Of a DNA stretch of 50,731 nucleotides, positions 16,925 through 25,143 are shown one piece after another. The DNA lies in contig CAJFNK010000064.1 in assembly GCA_904394685.1 (NCBI GenBank), forward strand, positions 1-50,731, written 5' to 3'. A program made the translations under genes and the position numbers. The stretch is from Candidatus Heritagella gallinarum. Lineage in GTDB: Bacteria > Bacillota > Clostridia > Oscillospirales > Acutalibacteraceae. The notes under the pieces were generated by a model. The model was not told the DNA's origin. It ran no database searches and saw nothing but the letters and a program-made list of their open reading frames with translations. How positions within the stretch are numbered: the stretch's first letter is position 1; every line of letters starts with the position of its first letter.

Positions 16925-17018
16925 AGTTGAAACATCCTTTTCTGTCCTGTCCGCAATGTCGATACAGCGCTGCTTTCTGCAACAGCTTTTATGACACCCG
17001 ACCCTGTTTTTTCACTAT

Positions 17019-17047
17019 ATTATCCCATTAATCCGCTATTCTGTCAA
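17019..17047 (-). promoter_or_regulatory. rsmD-coaD promoter
   Basis: TTGACA (17042-17047) and GATAAT (17019-17024) are 17 bases apart on the minus strand. The -35 box directly abuts the cobB stop codon. Confidence 0.65.
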
Positions 17048-17794
17048 CTACCGATGGCATCGGATTTCTTCCTCCGTGCGTAAAACCTCTCCTATCTTCC
17101 CGCTAAACCGCAAATCAGCGTAGCGATCCATGGGCGTGCTGGAGCGGTTTATCAACACCAGGCGCTGTCCTCCATAATATTGAATTAGCCCGGCCGCCGG
17201 ATAAACCGCCAGGCTGGTTCCCCCAATAATCAAGAGGTCTGCCCGCTCCAGAGCCTGAACAGAGCGCTGCAATACGCTTTCTTCCAGCCCTTCCCCATAC
17301 AACACCACGTCCGGCTTTATGATGCCTCCACAGGTGCAGCGGGGAACTCCGTCTGTTTCCAGAACCTTTTCAAGTGGCCACGACTTTCCACATTCCATAC
17401 AGTGATTCCGATAGACAGAGCCATGAAGCTCCCACACCTTCCGGCTCCCCGCCTTTTGATGCAGGCCGTCGATATTCTGGGTAATCACCGCAGAAAGCCG
17501 CCCTTCCTCCTCCCATCGTGCCAGAATCCGGTGGGCGTCGTTTGGCTCAATTTGGGGCGCTACCATTTTTTCACGATAAAACTGAAAAAACTCCTCCGGA
17601 TGCTCCATAAAGAACTCATGGCTCAGCATCACCTCAGGCGGATAACGAAAATGCTGCCGGTATAGCCCATCTTCACTGCGGAAGTCCGGGATTCCGCTTT
17701 CTGTGGAAACCCCGGCCCCTCCAAAAAATACAATCCGGCTGCTTTCTGCCACCCAGTTTGCCAACTGCTTCAGCTGCTTCTCGCTTTCCAGCAT
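17048..17794 (-). CDS. cobB: NAD-dependent protein deacylase (sirtuin, CobB type)
   Basis: A cytosolic sirtuin of 248 residues that removes acyl groups from lysines at the cost of NAD+. The NAD-binding motif GAGVSTESGIPDFR is at 26-39, the TQNIDGLH motif at 105-112 and the catalytic His is H124 in LHGS. A zinc site is formed by C132, C135, C153 and C155 (CxxC ... CxC spacing, slightly compact). A strong AGGGGGAGAG ribosome site precedes the ATG. It follows the aldehyde dehydrogenase gene by 17 bases, so the two are probably co-transcribed. Confidence 0.94.
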   Translation of the reverse strand: MLESEKQLKQLANWVAESSRIVFFGGAGVSTESGIPDFRSEDGLYRQHFRYPPEVMLSHEFFMEHPEEFFQFYREKMVAPQIEPNDAHRILARWEEEGRLSAVITQNIDGLHQKAGSRKVWELHGSVYRNHCMECGKSWPLEKVLETDGVPRCTCGGIIKPDVVLYGEGLEESVLQRSVQALERADLLIIGGTSLAVYPAAGLIQYYGGQRLVLINRSSTPMDRYADLRFSGKIGEVLRTEEEIRCHR

Positions 17795-17811
17795 CTTCTC
17801 TCCCCCTCTGC

Positions 17812-19212
17812 TTACTTCATCAGACGCCGAATGATCTTCTCATACTTTCCATACGGGGCATACCGGAAAGGAAGATCCATGTGTACCGAAGAAGCCAACA
17901 CGCTCTTATAATGGGTAAACACATCAAAGCCCGCCTTGCCGTGGTACTGTCCCATACCGCTCTCTCCAATCCCGCCAAATGGCAAATTGGAGCTGGTAAG
18001 ATGCAGCACCGTATCATTGACACAGCCGCCGCCAAAAGGAACGCTCTGCAAAACCCGGCGGGCATGGTCACGATTTGAGGTAAACAGATATAACGCCAGC
18101 GGGCTAGGACGGGAAGCAATTTCTTCGATCACTTGAGGAAGGGATTCATATTCCATCACCGGAAGCAGAGGCCCAAACAGCTCCTCCTGCATCACAGCGC
18201 TTTCCCAATTTACGCCAGTCAGAATAACCGGGGCGATTTTCAGGCTGTCATCGCAAAATGGCTCTCTGGACACACGGTGTAGCTGGCAGCCCTCTTTTTC
18301 AGAACTTTCCAAAAGGCCACACAAACGGTCATAATGCTTTTGATTGATAATTTTTCCATAATCGCCATTCTCCAGCGGATTTTGCCCATACAGCGTTTTT
18401 GAGGCAGCCACCAGCTTTTCTACCAGCTTTTCCCGGCATGAACGATGGACAAGAATATAATCCGGCGCCACACAGGTCTGGCCGGAATTGAGCAGCTTGC
18501 CCCACATAATCCGGCGTGCTGCCAAATCGAGGTTCGCTGTTTCGTCCACGATTACCGGGCTTTTCCCGCCCAACTCCAGCGTGACGGGGGTTAAGTGGCG
18601 GGATGCGGCTTCCATAACAACCCGGCCAACCGTGGGACTTCCTGTAAAAAAGATGGTATCCCATTTTTCAGCCAACAGCATCTGGTTTTCCTGAGAGCCG
18701 CCCTGAAATACTGCTACTTCTTCCGGGGGGAAAGTTTCCTCGAGCATGGCTTCCAGCACTCTCGATACCTCTTTGGAATAACGGGAGGGCTTCAACACAC
18801 AGGTACAGCCCGCCGCTAATGCCGCTGTGAGAGGCGCAAGGCTCAACTGTACCGGATAATTCCATGGAGAAAAAATCAGCGCCATGCCCATCGGTTCAGG
18901 AATCCGATATCCTTTGGAGGGAAAACTGGCCATACCGCTGCGAACCCGCCGTACCCGGCTCCAAGACGGAAGATGGCGAATCGCTTCCCGAATTTCCTGA
19001 TAGACAATGCCGATTTCTGTGGTATATCCTTCAAAAAAGGATTTTCCCAAATCTGCCTGCAACGCCTCCAACAGCGGCGTTTCCCACTTTTTGATTCCCT
19101 GCAACAGCGCCGAAAGGCGCTCCCGGCGTGCTGCTACTGGAAAAAGCCTTCCTTCCCGTACAACTTTTTTCTGCTCCTGCATTAACGCTTGCAGCTGGTT
19201 GATATCGCTCAT
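17812..19212 (-). CDS. aldehyde dehydrogenase (ALDH3-like)
   Basis: An NAD(P)-dependent oxidoreductase of 466 residues that oxidises aldehydes to acids. The catalytic cysteine is C247 (NSGQTCVAPDY) and the general base E213 (LELGGKSP); FSPWNYP near 114-120 and the Rossmann GSPTVGR near 191-197 match the class 3 (fatty or aromatic aldehyde) group, which also has this shorter length. The ATG at 19212 is chosen for its AAGGAGG site; the in-frame extension upstream has no support. It is transcribed with the sirtuin gene. The substrate cannot be read from the sequence. Confidence 0.92.
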   Translation of the reverse strand: MSDINQLQALMQEQKKVVREGRLFPVAARRERLSALLQGIKKWETPLLEALQADLGKSFFEGYTTEIGIVYQEIREAIRHLPSWSRVRRVRSGMASFPSKGYRIPEPMGMALIFSPWNYPVQLSLAPLTAALAAGCTCVLKPSRYSKEVSRVLEAMLEETFPPEEVAVFQGGSQENQMLLAEKWDTIFFTGSPTVGRVVMEAASRHLTPVTLELGGKSPVIVDETANLDLAARRIMWGKLLNSGQTCVAPDYILVHRSCREKLVEKLVAASKTLYGQNPLENGDYGKIINQKHYDRLCGLLESSEKEGCQLHRVSREPFCDDSLKIAPVILTGVNWESAVMQEELFGPLLPVMEYESLPQVIEEIASRPSPLALYLFTSNRDHARRVLQSVPFGGGCVNDTVLHLTSSNLPFGGIGESGMGQYHGKAGFDVFTHYKSVLASSVHMDLPFRYAPYGKYEKIIRRLMK

Positions 19213-19274
19213 ATCGACGCCTCCTTGAAGGTTACAGATTTTGCATTGTGTAAAATTGTACAAAGATAAAAAAA

Positions 19275-19303
19275 TTGATGATTTTCTCTATTTGCGGTAT
19301 AGT
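19275..19303 (+). promoter_or_regulatory. promoter of the resolvase-like gene
   Basis: TTGATG (19275-19280) and TATAGT (19298-19303) are 17 bases apart on the plus strand and point at the recombinase gene, leaving a leader of about 115 bases that contains two inverted repeats. Confidence 0.55.
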
Positions 19304-19314
19304 AGTAGGGCAAA

Positions 19315-19360
19315 ACTGCTTGCAAATATGAGTTGCCTTTTTGGGAAAATTACAAGCAGT
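19315..19360. repeat. inverted repeat ACTGCTTG/CAAGCAGT upstream of recombinase
   Basis: Perfect 8-base arms at 19315-19322 and 19353-19360 are separated by 30 bases. The spacing is larger than for a simple terminator, and no T-run follows. It may be a recombinase binding site or an RNA structure. Confidence 0.45.
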
Positions 19361-19371
19361 CTTTAGGGAAT

Positions 19372-19395
19372 ACGATTTGTATCAAGGCAAATCGT
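19372..19395. repeat. palindrome ACGATTTG/CAAATCGT upstream of recombinase
   Basis: Perfect 8-base arms are separated by 8 bases (TATCAAGG), ending 31 bases before the TTG start codon. The 24-base dyad has the size of a dimer binding site, such as an operator or a resolvase subsite. Confidence 0.5.
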
Positions 19396-19426
19396 GATAG
19401 CCAACAGGAAAAAAGGAGGAAAAAAA

Positions 19427-20041
19427 TTGAATGGTAAAATTTATGGATACATTCGGGTATCCACCAAAGATCAAAATGAAGACCGGCAAATCATTGCATT
19501 ACAGGAGTTTTCTCCACCCATCCACAAAACATACATCGATAAAGTAAGTGGAAAAGATTTTCAGCGTCCGGAATATCAAAAAATGCTCCGCATCCTAAAA
19601 CCCGGAGACCTTCTGGTAGTCAAAAGTATCGACCGGCTGGGCAGAAACTACAAGGATATTCTGGAACAGTGGCGTATCCTGACCAAACAGAAAAACGTAC
19701 ATATCGTCGTATTGGATATCCCCCTTTTAGACACTCGCCGGGAAAACGACTTAATCGGCACCTTGATCTCGGATATCGTGCTCCAGCTTCTCTCTTATGT
19801 GGCAGAAACCGAGCGGGACAATATCCGACAACGCCAAGCCGAAGGAATCGCTGCCGCCAAAGCCAGAGGTGTAAAATTTGGTCGCCCCCGAAAGCCTGTC
19901 CCGCAGGAATTCCCCGCCGTCAAACATCTATGGACATCTGGAAAAATCAATTCCCGTGAAGCAGCCCGGCGTCTTTCGGTGGCACAGGACACCTTTCTGC
20001 GATGGGCACATAATGAAGCCACCACACCCACACAAACCTGA
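19427..20041 (+). CDS. resolvase/invertase family serine recombinase
   Basis: A small serine recombinase of 204 residues. The catalytic domain begins MNGKIYGYIRVSTKDQ with nucleophile S12 and continues with SIDRLGRNYKDI and ETERDNIRQRQAEGI. A basic linker (GRPRK) leads to a C-terminal helix-turn-helix (INSREAARRLSVAQDTFLRW). The start is a TTG with AAGGAGG 7 bases away; a GTG 33 bases upstream is less likely. Related proteins resolve cointegrates or invert DNA segments. It is a lone plus-strand gene between minus-strand housekeeping genes, with no transposase nearby, and convergent with the sugar kinase. Two inverted repeats lie in its leader. Confidence 0.9.
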   Translation: MNGKIYGYIRVSTKDQNEDRQIIALQEFSPPIHKTYIDKVSGKDFQRPEYQKMLRILKPGDLLVVKSIDRLGRNYKDILEQWRILTKQKNVHIVVLDIPLLDTRRENDLIGTLISDIVLQLLSYVAETERDNIRQRQAEGIAAAKARGVKFGRPRKPVPQEFPAVKHLWTSGKINSREAARRLSVAQDTFLRWAHNEATTPTQT

Positions 20042-20058
20042 TTTTCCATCGTTTCCTA

Positions 20059-20973
20059 TTATTCCACACACTCTGACCGCAATTTTAAATCAGCATGCAA
20101 TACCTCAATACGCACAGGGATAGAAACTGCTGCTCCTTGTTTGGAAATCGCTAATGCCGAAGCACGGGACGCTTCTTCCACAGCCATCTGAGGACTCATG
20201 CCACGGGCAGAACAGGCGAGAAAATAACCGGCAAAAGTATCTCCGGCGGCGGTAGTATCCACCACTTCTGTCTGATACACGCCATAACGGAAGGATTCGT
20301 TCTGGTCACAATAGTATACGCCGTCTCCTCCAAGAGTCAGGACCACTTTCATATCGGGATACTTTGCGAGCAGTGCGCCTGCAATTTTTTCCGGCTCTGT
20401 TTCACCCGTCAGTGCCTTGCCCTCGATTTCGTTGAGCAACAGCCAGGTAATTTTGCTTAGGTCACATTTAGAAAGGTTCTCCCGGATTGGGGAAGGATTC
20501 AAGGCGATCTGCATCCCCTTTGCACTTGCACGGTCAATGATGTATTCCACCAGATTGATTTCGTTTTGCAGCACCAGAATCGTATCAGCCGAAAAACTGC
20601 CCAGCACTTCGTCAATAAACAGCTCCGTCATCTGATAGTTTGCGCCATTATAAAGCAGAATACAGTTCTGACCGGATTCAGCTTCTACCTGAATAATGGC
20701 TTTTCCGGTATAGCCGTTGATCGTTTCAACAAACGATATATCGGCGCCAGCTGATCGCAGAAGATCCAACAGAAAACGGCCATCTTTTCCGATTTTTCCA
20801 GCATGATATACCTCTGCACCCGCTCTTGCCAGCGCCACTGTCTGGTTCAAGCCTTTGCCTCCGGGAAAGACCTCCATCTCCAAAGAAGAAATGGTTTCTC
20901 CCGGCCTCACAAAGTGCTCTACGGTGTATACATTATCAATATTCATCGAACCAAAATTTAAAATACGGCGCAT
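20059..20973 (-). CDS. PfkB family carbohydrate kinase (ribokinase-like)
   Basis: A cytosolic sugar kinase of 304 residues. The N-terminal signature FPGGKGLNQTVALARAG and the C-terminal DTTAAGDTFAGYF with the catalytic Asp define the PfkB family; the NIDNVY start and overall length resemble ribokinase. No transporter or sugar-isomerase gene is adjacent, so the substrate (ribose or another sugar or nucleoside) is open. A consensus promoter lies upstream. Confidence 0.88.
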   Translation of the reverse strand: MRRILNFGSMNIDNVYTVEHFVRPGETISSLEMEVFPGGKGLNQTVALARAGAEVYHAGKIGKDGRFLLDLLRSAGADISFVETINGYTGKAIIQVEAESGQNCILLYNGANYQMTELFIDEVLGSFSADTILVLQNEINLVEYIIDRASAKGMQIALNPSPIRENLSKCDLSKITWLLLNEIEGKALTGETEPEKIAGALLAKYPDMKVVLTLGGDGVYYCDQNESFRYGVYQTEVVDTTAAGDTFAGYFLACSARGMSPQMAVEEASRASALAISKQGAAVSIPVRIEVLHADLKLRSECVE

Positions 20974-21095
20974 TCTTTACAACTCCTTAGGATCATAACT
21001 TTTACGATTCAGACACATTTTAGCAGGTGTAATTCTAGCCACCATCAAACCCCAAGCACCAAAATAGTACTGATACGTCTGAAATCTACAAGTTT

Positions 21096-21124
21096 ATGAT
21101 ACCCGTTTTAGGCATATTTGTCAA
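21096..21124 (-). promoter_or_regulatory. sugar kinase promoter
   Basis: TTGACA (21119-21124) and TATCAT (21096-21101) are spaced by 17 bases on the minus strand, leading to a leader of roughly 115 bases before the kinase ATG. Confidence 0.7.
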
Positions 21125-21125
21125 A

Positions 21126-21163
21126 CAAAAAACCGGCGCCATGCTATCATGACGCCGGAAAAA
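21126..21163 (-). terminator. terminator of the CofE-like gene
   Basis: Stem CCGGCGTCATG/CATGGCGCCGG (one G-T pair) at 21133-21158, flanked by A- and T-runs on both sides. It follows the CofE-like stop codon closely. Confidence 0.88.
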
Positions 21164-21172
21164 GACAGATTC

Positions 21173-22363
21173 TTATTTGGTGTAGTTATCGAAATATCCC
21201 TGTACATAGATGATGGGAGTTCCCTTATCGCCGCTGCCGGAGGTCAGGTCAGCCAGAGAGCCGATCAGGTCGGTCAAACGTCTGGGGGTAGTACCCTGAG
21301 AAACCATATTTCCCTTCAGATCATCATCCTTATGCTTGATATACTCGGAAATAGCGGCTTTCAGCTCGTCGCCCTTCAGGTCGGCAAAGTTGTTGTCAGC
21401 CAGATACTTGAGCTTCACCTCGTTGGGGGTACCCACCAGTCCAGCAGTAAAGGCAGGAGAAACCACCGGGTCAGCCAGCTCCCAGATCTTGCCAACCGGA
21501 TCTTTGAAAGCACCGTCGCCATAGACCATGACTTCCACATTCTTGCCGGTCTTTTCCAGCATCTTGGCATGGACGTCATCCACAAAAGCCTGGCAGTCAC
21601 GAGGGAACAGCTTTACCGTTTCTTCGGTAGCCTTGTTGGAACCCAGCAGGCCGTAATCGGCGTTAAAGCCACTGCCATTGATGGACTCGTTCATGATCTC
21701 GTCCAGACCATACACCTTTTCGGCACCAGCTGCTTTCAACAGGCGCTTGGTGCGGGCACGGGTATGGATATCGCAGCACAGCACGCTCTTGGTGTAATCC
21801 AGAATCGTCTTGCAGTTATTGGCCAGAATGACCTCTACCTCTGCGCCGCAGTCGGTAATCAGCTGCTTATAATACTCAATATAGTCCACGCCGGTGAAGG
21901 TGTGCTTGTGATAGCCAAACAGCTCACGGAACTTTGCCTCGGTGAGGACATCGCTCCAGGGATTGATTCCCTTTTCGTCCAGCATATCCAAATCAACCAG
22001 ATGGTTGCCGACTTCATCCGACGGATAGCTGAGCATCAGCACAATTTTCTTTGCTCCCTTTGCAATACCACGCAGGCAGATTGCAAAGCGGTTCCGGCTC
22101 AAAATGGGGAAAATCACACCAATGGTGTCGTCGCCAAACTTAGCCTTAATGTCGGCAGCAATGTTGTCAACATGGGCATAGTTTCCCTGTGCTCTGGCAA
22201 CCACTGCTTCGGTAACAGCCACTACGTCACGGTCCTGAATTTCAAAACCGGCGCTTTTGGAAGCATCCAGCACGGAATTGACAACGATCTCACTGAGGTT
22301 ATCGCCTTCACGGATAATGGGGGCTCTGATGCCTCTGGAAACGGTACCTACTAATCTCTCCAT
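21173..22363 (-). CDS. coenzyme F420-0:L-glutamate ligase-like protein (CofE family)
   Basis: A 396-residue protein that I place in the F420-ligase family (PF01996), whose characterised members add glutamate to coenzyme F420-0 using GTP. Recognisable stretches are GTVSRGIRAPIIREGD near the N-terminus and MVYGDGAFKDPVGKIWELAD in the middle. Clostridia of this kind are not known to make F420, and no other F420 gene is in the window, so the true acceptor is probably a different molecule. The ATG at 22363 has AGGAG 10 bases upstream, and the longer ORF start lies within the promoter leader. Monocistronic, with its own promoter and terminator. Confidence 0.8.
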   Translation of the reverse strand: MERLVGTVSRGIRAPIIREGDNLSEIVVNSVLDASKSAGFEIQDRDVVAVTEAVVARAQGNYAHVDNIAADIKAKFGDDTIGVIFPILSRNRFAICLRGIAKGAKKIVLMLSYPSDEVGNHLVDLDMLDEKGINPWSDVLTEAKFRELFGYHKHTFTGVDYIEYYKQLITDCGAEVEVILANNCKTILDYTKSVLCCDIHTRARTKRLLKAAGAEKVYGLDEIMNESINGSGFNADYGLLGSNKATEETVKLFPRDCQAFVDDVHAKMLEKTGKNVEVMVYGDGAFKDPVGKIWELADPVVSPAFTAGLVGTPNEVKLKYLADNNFADLKGDELKAAISEYIKHKDDDLKGNMVSQGTTPRRLTDLIGSLADLTSGSGDKGTPIIYVQGYFDNYTK

Positions 22364-22423
22364 ATGATCACGACTCCTAACCATTTCATATTGAAGTTCA
22401 AAACGACCTCTGTTCTGCCTTCT

Positions 22424-22452
22424 ATTATAGCGAATCAAAACACATTCGTAAA
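22424..22452 (-). promoter_or_regulatory. promoter of the CofE-like gene
   Basis: A perfect TATAAT (22424-22429) with a weak TTTACG (22447-22452) 17 bases upstream on the minus strand. Confidence 0.5.
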
Positions 22453-22495
22453 GATTTTGGGCAGACAGAATCAGACAAATTTATGAAAATAAACC

Positions 22496-22529
22496 CGAAA
22501 AACGGGTCTGTCCATTTGGGGACAGACCC
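22496..22529 (-). terminator. rpsB-tsf operon terminator
   Basis: A perfect 10-bp stem GGGTCTGTCC/GGACAGACCC at 22504-22529 is followed on the minus strand by GTTTTTCGGG. It lies 30 bases after the tsf stop. Confidence 0.85.
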
Positions 22530-22559
22530 GCCTTATGCGGAAAAGTTTCCTTGCGGGAA

Positions 22560-23480
22560 TTATTTCACCATGTTGGCGATTTCCTCAGCAAAGTTGTCGT
22601 TGCGCTTCTCCAGGCCTTCGCCCTTCTCGAAACGAACAAAGCCGGTGATAGCGATAGAGCCGCCCAGCTCTTTTGCCATCTTCTCGGTGTACTTAGCAAC
22701 GGACAGATCGGAATCCTTTACGAACTCCTGATCGACCAGGCAGTTCTCCTTATAGAACTTGCCGATGCGGCCCACGACCATCTTCTCTTTGATAGCGTCG
22801 GGCTTGTTGGCGTTCTTGGGATCGTTAGCGATCTGAGCCAGCAGGATCTCCTTCTCATGCTCGAGCACCTCAGCAGGCACAGAAGCCTCGTTCAGGTAGC
22901 CGGGGTTAACAGCAGCAACCTGCATAGCGATATCCTTAGCATAGTCGACAAAGCCTTCCTTGTCGGCGATATCGGTGTCAAAGTTTACGAGAACGCCAAT
23001 GCGGCCGCCTGCATGGATGTAAGCAGCAACATGACCCTCAAAACGGGCAAAACGGCGAACCTTGATGTTCTCGCCGATCACCAGGATTTTCTCTTTCAGC
23101 AGAGCGTCAACGGTCAGCTCGGAGCCCTCAGCCTTGCAAGCCAGCAGAGCGTCAACATCAGCGGGCTTCTGAGCGATAACGGTGTCAGCGCAAACCTTTA
23201 CAAAGTTCTGGAACTCAGCGTTCTTAGCAACGAAGTCGGTCTCAGCGTTTACTTCGATCACAACGCCCACGGTAGCGTCAGCGTTCACAGTAGCGAAAGC
23301 AACGCCCTCAGCAGCAATACGGTCAGCCTTCTTTACAGCAGCAGCCAGACCCTTCTCACGCAGGAAGTCGAGAGCAGCGTCCATATCGCCGTTAGAAGCA
23401 GTCAGTGCCTTTTTGCAGTCCATCATGCCGCAGCCGGTCTTCTCACGCAGAGCAGCAACGTCTTTTGCAGTAAAAGCCAT
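22560..23480 (-). CDS. tsf: translation elongation factor Ts
   Basis: The guanine nucleotide exchange factor for EF-Tu, 306 residues. The N-terminal UBA-like part reads VAALREKTGCGMMDCKKAL and the exchange motif NAETDFVAKNAEF is present near residues 78-90. The length is normal for the full two-subdomain form. It follows rpsB by 113 bases, with an attenuator-like terminator between them. Confidence 0.97.
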   Translation of the reverse strand: MAFTAKDVAALREKTGCGMMDCKKALTASNGDMDAALDFLREKGLAAAVKKADRIAAEGVAFATVNADATVGVVIEVNAETDFVAKNAEFQNFVKVCADTVIAQKPADVDALLACKAEGSELTVDALLKEKILVIGENIKVRRFARFEGHVAAYIHAGGRIGVLVNFDTDIADKEGFVDYAKDIAMQVAAVNPGYLNEASVPAEVLEHEKEILLAQIANDPKNANKPDAIKEKMVVGRIGKFYKENCLVDQEFVKDSDLSVAKYTEKMAKELGGSIAITGFVRFEKGEGLEKRNDNFAEEIANMVK

Positions 23481-23536
23481 TTAAAATTCCTCCAATCATA
23501 TTCACGAAGCCACAAAGGCTCCCATTCATTTTATCT

Positions 23537-23572
23537 GAAAAATGCCCGTCTGAACTTGGTACAGGCGGGCAT
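23537..23572 (-). terminator. attenuator-like terminator between rpsB and tsf
   Basis: Stem ATGCCCGCCTG/CAGACGGGCAT with one mismatch is followed by a five-T run on the minus strand. Because tsf has no clear promoter after it, partial read-through probably sets the S2 to EF-Ts ratio. Confidence 0.75.
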
Positions 23573-23593
23573 CGGTCCAATCAGACTCTAAAA

Positions 23594-24334
23594 TTATTCA
23601 GCGGCTTCCTCAGCCTCGTTCTCTTTCTCCTCTGCTGCGGCAGCGCCCATGCGGCCCTCACGGCCCTCGATGATAGCGTTTGCCATGGTAGCGGAGATCA
23701 GCTTGACAGCACGGATAGCGTCGTCATTGCCGGGGATCACATAGTCGATCTCATCGGGATCGCAGTTGGTGTCAACGATAGCAACGATCGGAATACCCAG
23801 TTTCTTAGCCTCGGAAACAGCGATTCTCTCCTTGCGGGGGTCAACGATGAACAGAGCGCCGGGGAGCTGCTTCATCTCTTTGATACCGCCCAGGAACTTC
23901 TCCAGCTTCTCGATTTCGAGGTTCAGCTTAACAACTTCCTTCTTGGGCAGCAGATCGAAGGTTCCGTCTTCTTCCATGGTGCGCAGCTGACGCAGACGGT
24001 CGATTCTGCGGCGGATGGTGCGGAAGTTGGTGAGCATACCGCCCAGCCAACGGGCATTTACATAGAAAGCCTCAGCACGAACAGCCTCGTCCTTCACGGA
24101 CTCCTGAGCCTGCTTCTTGGTGCCGACAAACAGAACGGACTTGCCCTCGGTGGAGAGGTCACGGACGAAGTTATAAGCTTCTTCCAGCTTCTTCACGGTC
24201 TTCTGCAGGTCGATGATGTAGATACCGTTACGCTCGGTGAAGATGTACTGAGCCATCTTGGGGTTCCATCTTCTGGTCTGGTGGCCGAAGTGTACGCCGG
24301 CCTCCAAAAGCTGTTTCATAGATACGACTGCCAT
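23594..24334 (-). CDS. rpsB: 30S ribosomal protein S2
   Basis: A small-subunit ribosomal protein, 246 residues. It has the typical opening [22 protein letters not shown] and the later signature [19 protein letters not shown], and ends in a short acidic tail. The start ATG at 24334 has AAGGAGG upstream; a 50-codon in-frame extension further upstream is untranslated leader. The mRNA leader is about 150 bases and starts at or inside a strong hairpin. Confidence 0.98.
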   Translation of the reverse strand: MAVVSMKQLLEAGVHFGHQTRRWNPKMAQYIFTERNGIYIIDLQKTVKKLEEAYNFVRDLSTEGKSVLFVGTKKQAQESVKDEAVRAEAFYVNARWLGGMLTNFRTIRRRIDRLRQLRTMEEDGTFDLLPKKEVVKLNLEIEKLEKFLGGIKEMKQLPGALFIVDPRKERIAVSEAKKLGIPIVAIVDTNCDPDEIDYVIPGNDDAIRAVKLISATMANAIIEGREGRMGAAAAEEKENEAEEAAE

Positions 24335-24453
24335 TTGAAAAATCCTCCTTGGTTTTTCCTCCGCCGCAGTCCTTTCGGACGGAAAACCTCTCTTTTGAGA
24401 AGCACCATCGCCCGTCAAGCCTTGCAGCGTGTGTTGTTGCCATAAATTTTCGG

Positions 24454-24489
24454 AAAAAATCCGGCGTGAGCGGCACGTTCTCACGCCGG
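24454..24489 (-). terminator. hairpin with T-run overlapping the rpsB transcription start
   Basis: A perfect 10-bp stem CCGGCGTGAG/CTCACGCCGG with a 9-base loop is followed on the minus strand by ATTTTTT. It would end transcription coming from the upstream DUF3592/nadD unit. The rpsB -10 element lies only 3 bases before the stem, so rpsB transcripts would begin inside the first arm. Confidence 0.75.
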
Positions 24490-24492
24490 AAT

Positions 24493-24522
24493 ATTATACC
24501 ACACGAACCATATGAAATGCAA
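24493..24522 (-). promoter_or_regulatory. rpsB-tsf promoter
   Basis: TTGCAT (24517-24522), 18-base spacer and an extended -10 TGGTATAAT (hexamer 24493-24498) on the minus strand. In the 347-base gap between rpsB and the DUF3592 gene I see only this promoter, the overlapping hairpin and an unstructured AT-rich stretch at 24530-24680. Confidence 0.75.
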
Positions 24523-24681
24523 GAGATTTTTCAGGAATTTCACAGTTCGACTGGTTTCTTTTTTTGAAAAGCACCTGTTTTCGGCAATATGAGCACTGCC
24601 CCCTTTTTTGACGGGAAAAATCAAAGATACCGGCCGCTTTTCCATAGACTCTGGCCAATCAATAATTTCGGAATCTAACCG

Positions 24682-25143
24682 TTATCCGATGGAATAATCG
24701 GGGGTATCCTTCCGCTTTCTTCCCGGCGGGAAAACAATCATCCAGATTCCAATTAGCAGGAAAAAAACGCCACCTGCCAGATTCATCATCAGCACTTCCG
24801 GTTGTGGGGCAAGAATCGTTGTGGAGTTCTCCGGGGCTTGTGGGTCATATTTTATAGAAAGCGGCTCGCCAATTTCCATTTTAGAAATTAATCCCGTGTC
24901 CTCTCCAGTATACCAGACACCCTCCACTTGATATTCATAGGTAATATCATATACCACTCTTGTGCTGCGATGACGGATTCCGCTGGATTCTTTCCTCCGC
25001 TCTACCAAAAACACTGTCGCCTCTGTAACCGGCCAGTCTTTCTGCGATTGTTCGGCCTGATAATTGGTAAACGCAAACATGATACAATAGCAGCCCCACA
25101 AGCAGAAGAGAACCCCTGCAAACGCTAGAATTTTACGATGCAT
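24682..25143 (-). CDS. DUF3592 domain membrane protein
   Basis: A 153-residue protein with one N-terminal membrane helix (about 5-27) and one C-terminal helix (about 118-138). Between them is an extracellular or periplasm-facing domain with the DUF3592 pattern: WPVTEATV, then YEYQVEGVWYTGED, then IKYDPQAPENS. The function of this family is unknown. The start codon overlaps the nadD stop by one base, so it is translated with nadD. In most Firmicutes yqeK and rsfS follow nadD; this gene takes their place here. Confidence 0.8.
   Translation of the reverse strand: MHRKILAFAGVLFCLWGCYCIMFAFTNYQAEQSQKDWPVTEATVFLVERRKESSGIRHRSTRVVYDITYEYQVEGVWYTGEDTGLISKMEIGEPLSIKYDPQAPENSTTILAPQPEVLMMNLAGGVFFLLIGIWMIVFPPGRKRKDTPDYSIG

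Noticed and set aside
21149-22354. A 401-codon open frame on the plus strand
   Set aside because: It is antisense to the CofE-like gene and runs from a terminator region. The minus-strand gene has a promoter, ribosome site and terminator.
24335-24484. N-terminal extension of ribosomal protein S2 by 50 codons
   Set aside because: The stretch is mRNA leader lying after the promoter, and the conserved S2 start with AAGGAGG is at 24334.
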